Below are positions 1-4,901 of a stretch of 7,157 nt of DNA, piece by piece. The stretch comes from Desulfobacterales bacterium. GTDB taxonomy: Bacteria > Desulfobacterota > Desulfobacteria > Desulfobacterales > Desulfobacteraceae. Numbering within the stretch: the stretch's first letter is position 1; each line of letters starts with the position of its first letter. The stretch lies in assembly GCA_022361315.1 (NCBI GenBank), contig JAKSBB010000321.1, positions 1-7,157 on the forward strand. The letters are read 5' to 3'. The notes below the pieces were generated by a model, which was not told the DNA's origin, did no database searches, and saw only the letters and a program-made list of their open reading frames with translations. The position numbers and the translations under genes are program-made.

Positions 1-1
1 A

Positions 2-50
2 GCCGCCTGTCCGTTCCGACCCTGACGGACAGGCGGCATTTCTTTTTTTT
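2..50 (+). terminator. Strong rho-independent terminator of a gene left of the window
   Basis: A perfect 13-bp stem (2-14 with 25-37, GC-rich) closes a 10-nt loop and is followed by a T-rich run at 39-50 containing eight consecutive Ts. This is a textbook plus-strand intrinsic terminator. It must end a plus-strand transcript from beyond the left edge, converging on the minus-strand AraC gene. The same stem could also stop the AraC transcript on the minus strand, but the U-tract needed for that would lie outside the window. Confidence 0.9.
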
Positions 51-90
51 GGGCCGTCCTCTTTTTTAAACCTCCCTCTCTGAGTCTCCA

Positions 91-936
91 TCAGGGAGCA
101 GTAATAAAGGACACAGGGCTGGCGCCGAAGTAGCGCTTGAACTCCCGGCTGAATTGATTGGGACTTTCGTACCCCACCCGGGCGGCGGCTTCCCCCACTC
201 TCAGTCCCTCTTCTGCCAGAAGGCCTCTGGCTTTGTCCAACCGGATTTTCTTCAGGTACTGGATGGGAGAGGATGCGGTCACCTCTTTGAATACCCGGTG
301 AAAGGCCGAAGGGCTCATATGCACCAGGGCGGCCAGTTCCTCCACATCCATGGGATTGGCGTAGTTGCCGTGGATCCGCTTCAGCGCCTTGTCCACACGG
401 GACATCCGGGTCTCCTTGGTCACCAGGGCCCTGAGGGCGCCGTTGTTCTCCCCGGTGATCACACGAAACATGAGTTCCCGGACCAGGGAACGGCCCATGA
501 TCCGGGTTTCAAGATCCGATTCCAGGGCACTCACCAGCCGGAAAGCGGTACTCCTGAATTCGGGAGTGACACCGGCAGGCGTTAAGGCCGCTTCCTTTGA
601 CCCTGCAGGAGACGTATCCGCTGTTTCCGGCAGGTCATTGAGAATCTCCCGGATGAGTCCCAGGTCCAGATCCACAAACATGGACAGCATGGGCTTTTCA
701 GGCGTACATCGTGTATCACACTCCGCGGGCAGGGGCAGGGAAAGCACCAGGTAATTATCCGGGTCGTATACAAAAGTTTTGCTGCCCAGATAGACCTGCT
801 TGGTCCCCTGCCCCACGATAATGATACCCCGCTGGTAACAAAGAGGCTGCCGGGCGGAGGGCTGTGACGCCCTGAAAAAAGAGACCCCGGGCAGACGGCT
901 GGGATTGATTCCCTCCTTCGGGGCCTGACGGCTCAT
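91..936 (-). CDS. AraC-family transcriptional regulator with AraC_N sensor domain (YqhC-like context)
   Basis: DNA-binding regulator of 281 aa. The N-terminal half, roughly residues 15-160, resembles the AraC_N type (PF06719), with an LPGVSFFRASQPS-like opening and the YDPDNYLVLSLPLP stretch. The C-terminal 100 residues form a typical double helix-turn-helix, about 196-217 and 245-268, ending in the signature GYESPNQFSREFKRYFG. I chose the ATG at 936 because GAGG lies 5 nt upstream. The longer in-frame ATG at 969 (292 aa) has no ribosome-binding site, and a possible promoter at 972-1002 would place the transcript start just inside it. The gene follows a YqhD-like reductase on the same strand, separated by a terminator-like hairpin. 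In E. coli the AraC-type YqhC activates yqhD in response to aldehydes, so control of the neighbouring reductase is a reasonable inference. Two cysteines, Cys73 and Cys77 (Cys-x3-Cys), plus Cys33 in the sensor half could react with electrophiles. Family assignment is firm; the target and ligand are inferred. Confidence 0.93.
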   Translation of the reverse strand: MSRQAPKEGINPSRLPGVSFFRASQPSARQPLCYQRGIIIVGQGTKQVYLGSKTFVYDPDNYLVLSLPLPAECDTRCTPEKPMLSMFVDLDLGLIREILNDLPETADTSPAGSKEAALTPAGVTPEFRSTAFRLVSALESDLETRIMGRSLVRELMFRVITGENNGALRALVTKETRMSRVDKALKRIHGNYANPMDVEELAALVHMSPSAFHRVFKEVTASSPIQYLKKIRLDKARGLLAEEGLRVGEAAARVGYESPNQFSREFKRYFGASPVSFITAP

Positions 937-971
937 TAATACCTCAATGGTCTCTGATTTAGTCTCCATAC

Positions 972-1002
972 GTTATGCTACCATGTCGTCTTTCCCGGTC
1001 AA
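972..1002 (-). promoter_or_regulatory. Possible sigma-70 promoter of the AraC gene
   Basis: Read on the minus strand, TTGACC (1002-997, 5 of 6 to the -35 consensus) is followed 19 nt later by CATAAC (977-972, 4 of 6 to -10). The 19-nt spacer is longer than ideal. Transcription would start near 965, which removes the upstream ATG at 969 and fits the AraC start at 936. It also fits separate transcription of the regulator after the hairpin that follows the reductase. Confidence 0.35.
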
Positions 1003-1016
1003 TTAAAAACTCCGGT

Positions 1017-1058
1017 AAAAATTCCGGACCGGACACCGGCAGAGGCGCCGGCCCGGAA
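1017..1058 (-). terminator. Terminator-like hairpin after the YqhD-like gene
   Basis: On the minus strand, 1058-1048 pairs with 1032-1022 over 11 positions. The single exception is a G-U wobble in minus-strand RNA, which would be an A-C mismatch in plus-strand RNA, so the fold favours minus-strand transcription. An inner CCGGC/GCCGG pairing offers an alternative fold. Five Us follow (1021-1017). It starts 12 nt beyond the TAG of the reductase and lies before the AraC gene, so the two are probably not one strong co-transcript; some read-through is possible. Confidence 0.65.
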
Positions 1059-1070
1059 AACACCGTATGG

Positions 1071-2228
1071 CTACAAGGCTGCCCTAAGGATGGCTTCGGA
1101 CACTTCAGGTGTAACGTCCTGGGTCTCGGAAAGGGCCGTCATCCCATGGTCTTTCAGTGCAGATACAATATCCGGTATCCGGTCACCCTCGACACCGTAG
1201 TCCCCGAGTCTGGTCTTCACCCCCAGGCTGTGGAAAAAATCTTCGGTCCTGGCAATGGCCCGGTCGACGATCTCGTCATCGGTGCCCTGGGTAATCCCCC
1301 AGATCCGGTCGGCATACTGAATGAGTTTCTCCTTTTTCTGGGCCCTACGCACCTTCCATACCGCCGGCTGAACAACGGCAAGGGTTTTGCCATGGTCAAT
1401 ACCGAACATGGCCGTCAGCTCGTGGCCGATCATGTGGGTGGTCCAGTCCTGGGGAACGCCGGCACCAATGAGGCCGTTCAGGGCCATGGTGGCACACCAG
1501 ACCAGATTGGCCCTGGCATCATAATCTTCGGGATCATCCATGGTTTTCTCCCCGATCTCGATGAGGGTCTGCAGGATACCTTCGGCGGTACGGTCCTGAA
1601 ACCGTCCCTCCGCCGGGAAGGTCACGTACTGCTCCACGATGTGGATAAAGGTATCCACGATGCCGTTGGCCACCTGGGTCCCGGGCAGGGTGTACGTAAG
1701 CTGGGGATCCAGTATGGAAAACTTAGGGAATGCCAGGGGGCTGAACACCGGATACTTCCCGTGTTCGTGGCTGATCACCCCGCCGGAGTTCATTTCAGAC
1801 CCGGTTGCCGGCAGCGTCACCACAGTCCCGATGGGGATGGCCGTGGCCACGGGTACGGGCTTGAACCCGTAAGTCAGCAGTTCTTCCGCCTTGCCGTCAA
1901 AGGACGCGGCCAGGCTGATGAACTTGGTGCCGTCCATGACGGAGCCGCCCCCCACAGCCAGCAGAAAATCGATCTCTTCCTTTTTAACAATGTCCACTGC
2001 TTTCATCAGGGTCGAAAACCGGGGATTGGGTTCGATCCCGGCAAACTCAAAAACAGCCCGGTTGCCCAGCGCCTTTTGCACGAGATCCAGGGTACCGAAC
2101 TTTTTCACGGAACCGCCGCCATAGGTGATCAGCACCCGGCTTCCTTCGGGAACCAGATTATCCAGTTCGTTGATACGGTCTTTTCCAAATACAATGTGAG
2201 TCGGGTTATAAAAATCAAAGTCAAGCAT
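1071..2228 (-). CDS. yqhD: YqhD-like iron/zinc-containing NADPH-dependent alcohol dehydrogenase / aldehyde reductase
   Basis: Cytoplasmic oxidoreductase of 385 aa, close to the 387 aa of E. coli YqhD, which reduces a wide range of short aldehydes with NADPH (butanal, acrolein, malondialdehyde, glyoxal-type products). It can be aligned with YqhD along its whole length. The dinucleotide-binding half holds TYGGGSVKK (35-43), GIEPNPR (64-70) and LLAVGGGSVMDGTKF (89-103), then TLPATGSE (138-145). The metal ligands expected for the iron-dependent ADH family are all present: Asp192 and His196 in NGIVDTFIH, His265 in DWTTHMIGHE, and His279 in GIDHGKT, offset by two from the YqhD Asp194/His198/His267/His281 set. 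The start is well supported: AAGGAGG at 2239-2233 lies 4 nt before the ATG. The AraC-type gene follows on the same strand and is the likely regulator; I recall the E. coli pair as divergent, so the arrangement here differs. The physiological substrate is not visible in sequence: aldehyde detoxification or alcohol metabolism are both possible. Confidence 0.96.
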   Translation of the reverse strand: MLDFDFYNPTHIVFGKDRINELDNLVPEGSRVLITYGGGSVKKFGTLDLVQKALGNRAVFEFAGIEPNPRFSTLMKAVDIVKKEEIDFLLAVGGGSVMDGTKFISLAASFDGKAEELLTYGFKPVPVATAIPIGTVVTLPATGSEMNSGGVISHEHGKYPVFSPLAFPKFSILDPQLTYTLPGTQVANGIVDTFIHIVEQYVTFPAEGRFQDRTAEGILQTLIEIGEKTMDDPEDYDARANLVWCATMALNGLIGAGVPQDWTTHMIGHELTAMFGIDHGKTLAVVQPAVWKVRRAQKKEKLIQYADRIWGITQGTDDEIVDRAIARTEDFFHSLGVKTRLGDYGVEGDRIPDIVSALKDHGMTALSETQDVTPEVSEAILRAAL

Positions 2229-2439
2229 ATGTCCTCCTTGGGTTGTTGTATTGATTACGCCCCATACACTAAATCTTTTCCGGCCCTGTGGCTATACACA
2301 TTCCTGGCAAACTTGTGCCTAATCCTATCCTTTTCCATCTTGACTCCGGGTATTAATAAAGTCGACCATCACCTCAAAATGCACTATTAAATAAACCGCT
2401 TATGACTCGACACCTTTATCTCATAGGGTGCCCATTGCT

Positions 2440-2492
2440 GTTTCGTCTTCCGGAATTGCTATTCACCGGATCCGACACGGAAGATGAGAAAC
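2440..2492 (+). repeat. Interrupted inverted repeat upstream of the permease promoter
   Basis: The arm at 2440-2452 pairs with 2478-2492 over 13 positions: nine contiguous pairs including one G-U that pairs only in plus-strand RNA, a 2-nt bulge, and four more pairs. The loop is about 25 nt and includes a competing TCCGG/CCGGA pairing. There is no T-run on either side, so it is not a normal terminator. It ends 22 nt before the -35 box of the permease promoter. Its function is unknown; a protein-binding dyad or the remnant of a small structured RNA are options. Confidence 0.4.
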
Positions 2493-2514
2493 AAAAGGAT
2501 TGCGCATATTCATA

Positions 2515-2543
2515 TTGACAGCAAAATCATTTGAATTTAATAT
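2515..2543 (+). promoter_or_regulatory. Sigma-70-type promoter of the permease gene
   Basis: A perfect -35 box TTGACA (2515-2520), a 17-nt spacer and a -10 box TAATAT (2538-2543, 4 of 6). The start site would be near 2550, giving an AT-rich leader of about 50 nt before the ATG at 2600. The -10 box overlaps the inverted repeat at 2542-2561, a layout suited to repression. Confidence 0.7.
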
Positions 2544-2564
2544 ATGAACAACCTTTCATATGAA
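2539..2564 (+). promoter_or_regulatory. Candidate ArsR/SmtB-type metal-responsive operator
   Basis: ATATGAA (2542-2548) and TTCATAT (2555-2561) form a perfect 7-bp inverted repeat with a 6-nt spacer. Centred on 2551/2552, it can be read as a 12-2-12 arrangement with TGAACA on the left and TTCA on the right, which resembles operators bound by SmtB/ArsR-family metal sensors. It overlaps the -10 box and the expected start site, so a bound repressor would block RNA polymerase and leave when metal or metalloid is sensed. The dyad is seen directly; the regulator family is inferred from similarity and from the metal exporter downstream. No ArsR gene is in the window. Confidence 0.5.
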
Positions 2565-2599
2565 CTTTATTTTAAAAAACGGAGATACGTTAAAACAAC

Positions 2600-3697
2600 A
2601 TGACCATTGCAAAAGAAATACTGGCAGAATCCTGGCACCTATACCTGGATGTCTCCATATATATGCTTTTCGGCTTCCTGGTGGCGGGCATTCTTTACGT
2701 TTTTTTCAAGGCGGATAAAATCAAACAATACCTGGGCACCGGCAAGATTAAACCGGTTCTTCTGTCCGCCCTCTTCGGCATTCCCATTCCCCTGTGCTCC
2801 TGCGGCGTGGTTCCGGTGGCCACCGGCCTGAAAAAACAGGGAGCCAACAGCGGCGCTGCGCTCTCTTTTATGATCGCCACCCCTGAATCCGGCGTGGATT
2901 CCATTGCCGTGTCCTATGCCATGCTGGATCCCATTATGACGGTGGTTCGCCCGGTGGCAGGTTTCATCACCGCCATCTCCACAGGCATTGCTCAGAACTT
3001 TTTCGGTACGGAGCAGCCGGCCAAATCCAATATATCGTCCCCAAAACCCGGCGGCGGCTGAGGGTGTGCCTCCACCTGCGGTGCAGGTGAACCGTCAGAT
3101 GCACGTTTTTCCGAACCTTTGGGGCAGCGGCTCATTAATGGATTCAAATATGCCTACGGAGAACTGCTCACCGACATTACCAGGCCTTTTCTTATCGGTG
3201 TTCTTCTGGCCGGGGCCATCACCTTTTTCTTCCCGGAAGATCTCACCGTCTGGGCCAACGAGAATCCCCTGCTGTCCATGCTGGTGATGCTGGCGGCCGG
3301 TATTCCCATGTACGTCTGTGCCACCTCTTCAACCCCCATTGCCGCGGCCTTGATTTTGAAGGGACTGAATCCCGGGGCTGCCCTGGTCTTTCTCCTGGCA
3401 GGGCCTGCCACCAACGCCGCCACCATCAACATTGTCAGAAATGTGTTCAATACGAGAGCGCTGGTTATTTACCTGTCAATGATCGCCATCTGCTCCCTGG
3501 CCATGGGGGCTGCCGTGGACTGGATATATACGGCCACCGCGATTAATCCCCAGGCGATTGTGGGGCAGGCCGGTGAAGTGGTGCCTTATAGTGTACAATT
3601 GACTTCGGCCATGATTCTCACCGGTCTGATCCTTTACAACACGTTGTCACGAATCCGGCATAAACCTGGCGGCCACACCCACGCCCATACCCACTAA
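2600..3697 (+). CDS. ArsP-superfamily permease, SO_0444-like metal exporter, probable selenoprotein (in-frame UGA at codon 154)
   Basis: Inner-membrane permease of 365 aa if UGA 3059-3061 is read as selenocysteine. Both halves of the PF03773 (ArsP/DUF318) fold are present. The first half has membrane segments around 14-36 and 53-74, the motif GIPIPLCSCGVVP (60-72; Cys66, Cys68) and ATPESGVDS (93-101). The second half has GIPMYVCATSSTP (234-246; Cys240), AGPATNAATIN and further membrane segments to about 349. ArsP members export trivalent organoarsenicals, whereas SO_0444-type members are linked to copper and zinc efflux. The Cys-rich linker and the C-terminal tail with His359, 361, 363 and 365 favour a soft-metal exporter. 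The linker reads Gly-Gly-Gly-Sec154-Gly-Cys156-Ala-Ser-Thr-Cys160. The frame is unbroken across the UGA and a SECIS-like hairpin follows it. Elsewhere in the window UGA is an ordinary stop (AraC and MFS genes), so this is not a recoded genome. The Shine-Dalgarno is poor: GGAG at 2581-2584 is 15 nt before the ATG. If Sec is not inserted, the product would be a useless half permease, or the gene is a pseudogene. Substrate is uncertain. Confidence 0.85.
3073..3089 (+). promoter_or_regulatory. Candidate bacterial SECIS element for the UGA at 3059-3061
   Basis: CACCTGC (3073-3079) and GCAGGTG (3083-3089) form a perfect 7-bp stem with a GGU loop (3080-3082). Bacterial SECIS elements lie inside the coding region just after the UGA and present G residues at the start of a small apical loop to SelB. 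Here 18 nt separate the UGA from the loop, inside the range of about 16-37 nt used in searches for such elements. A lower helix, GTGC 3066-3069 with GCAC 3101-3104, could extend the fold. Five Ts at 3106-3110 are too far from the core stem for a convincing terminator. Confidence 0.72.
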
Positions 3698-3757
3698 AGA
3701 CAACCACACACAATGTAAGGAGAGCCTAATTTTTAACTTTCCCCACAATCACTTTTA

Positions 3758-3766
3758 TGGTAGTAT
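3758..3766 (+). promoter_or_regulatory. Possible extended -10 promoter of the PEP-CTERM gene
   Basis: TG-G-TAGTAT (3758-3766) resembles an extended -10 box; the matching -35 position (TTTCCC, 3738-3743) fits poorly. It lies 40 nt before the ATG. I saw no terminator between the permease and this gene, so read-through from the permease is also possible. Confidence 0.3.
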
Positions 3767-3806
3767 TTATCCGATTTCACCCAAATTTAAATACAGGGGA
3801 AGATCC

Positions 3807-4523
3807 ATGAAGATTATAAAGCATATCAGCCTGGTGGTGTTTTTTTACCTACTCATCATATCCACAGGCGCAGCACAGCCGGTTACCATTGATTTTGATT
3901 CCAATACGCCGGGCTGGGGCGGCACAATCATTGACGATGAATACGACCAGTGGTTCACCGTGTCCGCCGAAAACCCCAACCGGAGTTTCGGAGGATACGC
4001 CATCATCTGGGACGAGGAGACCCGAGTGGATGACAACGATCTTGTTTCCTCGGAAAACGACGTGTTAATCCTTTCAGAACGAAATCCGGCCAGCCCCAAC
4101 TACTGGCCGGATGATGAAGCCGGCAGCGGCGGATCCATCCTGTTTGACTTTGTGGATCCCATCTCCATGTTCACCCTCAACTGGGTCGATCTGGACGAAC
4201 CCAACCGGCTGGATGATTATTCCATATCCTTTCTGGATGATCAGTCCACGGTGCTGGACACCATCACCTTTCTGACATTGAATAACCTGGCCGGCGGCTA
4301 CACACTGGCCAACAATTCAGTCAACTTCATTGATCCCAGCATTGCAGGGTTTGACTTCAGCGCCAACGATGTGGACAAGGTACGTATTGTTTTCGGCGGT
4401 TCAGGGGGGATCGGTTCCATGGAATTTGACACGGTTTCCCAGGTACCGGAGCCTGCCAGCCTGATTCTCTTTGGTACAGGGCTCCTGGCAGCAGCCGGAC
4501 GCAGGCGTTTTAAACGCAACTAG
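3807..4523 (+). CDS. PEP-CTERM sorting-domain protein, exported, unknown function
   Basis: Secreted or surface protein of 238 aa. An N-terminal signal peptide (Lys2/Lys5/His6, hydrophobic core 7-18, likely cleavage after Ala23 in TGAA-QP) directs Sec export. The C-terminus is a classical PEP-CTERM signal: VPEPAS at 213-218, a short hydrophobic helix (219-231) and the basic tail RRRFKRN. In known systems this signal is recognised by an exosortase (EpsH/XrtA type), which removes the tail and passes the protein to the envelope or matrix, often together with exopolysaccharide. The mature middle part is acidic, rich in Asp, Asn, Ser and Gly, with no cysteine and a likely beta-sandwich character; I recognise no catalytic motif. 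The start is supported by AGGGGA at 3795-3800, 6 nt before the ATG. No exosortase gene is in the window, so one should be elsewhere in the genome. The terminator at 4577-4615 follows the stop. Confidence 0.92.
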   Translation: MKIIKHISLVVFFYLLIISTGAAQPVTIDFDSNTPGWGGTIIDDEYDQWFTVSAENPNRSFGGYAIIWDEETRVDDNDLVSSENDVLILSERNPASPNYWPDDEAGSGGSILFDFVDPISMFTLNWVDLDEPNRLDDYSISFLDDQSTVLDTITFLTLNNLAGGYTLANNSVNFIDPSIAGFDFSANDVDKVRIVFGGSGGIGSMEFDTVSQVPEPASLILFGTGLLAAAGRRRFKRN

Positions 4524-4542
4524 CAGCATCCCCAAATAAACA

Positions 4543-4572
4543 CCACCTGTATAAAAACCACCCGTATAAAAA
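4543..4572 (+). repeat. Two tandem 15-bp repeats before the terminator
   Basis: CCACCTGTATAAAAA (4543-4557) is directly followed by CCACCCGTATAAAAA (4558-4572), differing at one base. The repeats lie between the PEP-CTERM stop codon and the terminator hairpin. On the minus strand each unit carries a run of five Us, so the pair could serve as U-tracts for termination of the opposing transcript. Confidence 0.75.
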
Positions 4573-4576
4573 TCAT

Positions 4577-4615
4577 CAGGGCCTGATTCCTTATCCGGAT
4601 CAGGCACTGTTTTTT
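4577..4615 (+). terminator. Rho-independent terminator, probably bidirectional
   Basis: GCCTGAT (4581-4587) pairs with ATCAGGC (4599-4605). CAG (4577-4579) and CTG (4607-4609) extend the stem past a one-base mismatch, and six Ts follow (4610-4615). It ends the PEP-CTERM transcript. On the minus strand the same stem is followed after four bases by five Us (4573-4569), so it can also end the converging transcript whose last gene stops at 4635. Confidence 0.87.
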
Positions 4616-4634
4616 AACCCGATGTCTTTTGAGA

Positions 4635-4901
4635 CTATTCCATGAGGTTGTGGCTGTCCTCACTGGTCAGGTCCAGTTCATAGATCTTTTTCAGATCCCG
4701 GATCCGTTTCAGATTTTCCTCACTGAAGGGCGCCTTTCCTTCAAAGGCATGGAGTACAATGCCCTCCAGAAGATCCCCCAGGGTCATGTCATGATACTCC
4801 GCCAGCCCTTTCAGCACCTTGAGCAATCTTTTTTCCATGCGCACACCGGTCTGCACCCGCTGTATTTTCTTTGCCCCGGGTGTTGTACTTTTCCGCGTCA
4901 T
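4635..4901 (-). CDS. Small ribbon-helix-helix-like protein, coupled to the MFS gene
   Basis: Hypothetical protein of 88 aa. A basic N-terminus (TRKSTTPGAKK) is followed at about residues 15-53 by a pattern typical of ribbon-helix-helix folds: a short strand (RVQTGVRM), a first helix (EKRLLKVLKGLAEYHD), a turn (MTLGD) and a second helix (LLEGIVLHAFEG). The C-terminal third is charged and probably helical. Ribbon-helix-helix proteins usually bind DNA as dimers through the N-terminal strand, often as autorepressors, but some act otherwise. Its ATG overlaps the TGA of the upstream MFS gene by four bases (ATGA, 4901-4898), and AAGGAGG (4913-4907) lies 5 nt before the start, so translation is almost certainly coupled. 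A role in controlling the MFS operon is plausible but inferred. No antitoxin partner toxin is seen, and the fold call rests on pattern only. Confidence 0.78.
   Translation of the reverse strand: MTRKSTTPGAKKIQRVQTGVRMEKRLLKVLKGLAEYHDMTLGDLLEGIVLHAFEGKAPFSEENLKRIRDLKKIYELDLTSEDSHNLME

Larger units (their letters stand above)
2229..2599. other. 371-bp intergenic region between divergently transcribed genes
   Basis: I see no coding sequence here; in particular no ArsR-type regulator gene. From the left it holds the ribosome-binding site of the minus-strand reductase, an imperfect GGCA-N6-TGCC dyad around 2307-2320, two AT-rich direct repeats (TATTAATAAA at 2351-2360 and TATTAAATAAA at 2385-2395), a long interrupted inverted repeat (2440-2492), then the plus-strand promoter and operator of the permease. 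A weak minus-strand promoter is conceivable: TTGAGG at 2377-2372, then TAATAC 16 nt further. I would not rely on it. Confidence 0.6.

Noticed and set aside
72..98. A 6-bp hairpin around the AraC stop codon as its terminator
   Set aside because: It overlaps the stop codon, is short, and is followed on the minus strand by only three Us and then a run of As.
2305..2321. A sigma-54-like -24/-12 element on the minus strand (AGGCAC, TTGC)
   Set aside because: Only nine bases separate GG and GC, one fewer than the strict ten needed for sigma-54 promoters.
975..2390. A 471-codon open frame on the plus strand
   Set aside because: It lies opposite the YqhD-like gene, which has family motifs, metal ligands and a strong ribosome-binding site. 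The antisense translation is rich in Gly, His, Pro and Arg without recognisable domains, so it is a codon-bias shadow.
3059..3110. Ordinary stop plus transcription terminator, or a pseudogene
   Set aside because: The T-run (3106-3110) is 16 nt away from the tight stem, and the frame beyond the UGA is intact with all family motifs. A simple nonsense mutation remains the main rival explanation and is not fully excluded.
3119..3697. A separate gene starting at TTG 3119 after the UGA
   Set aside because: No Shine-Dalgarno precedes it, it is in the same frame as the upstream half, and it codes only for the second half of the permease. One gene read through the UGA explains it better.
3716..3721. 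An AAGGAG Shine-Dalgarno-like sequence after the permease
   Set aside because: No start codon with an open frame lies at a suitable distance.
3757..3810. A 17-codon leader peptide frame whose TGA overlaps the PEP-CTERM ATG
   Set aside because: No ribosome-binding site, no meaningful composition, and it overlaps the likely promoter; probably chance.
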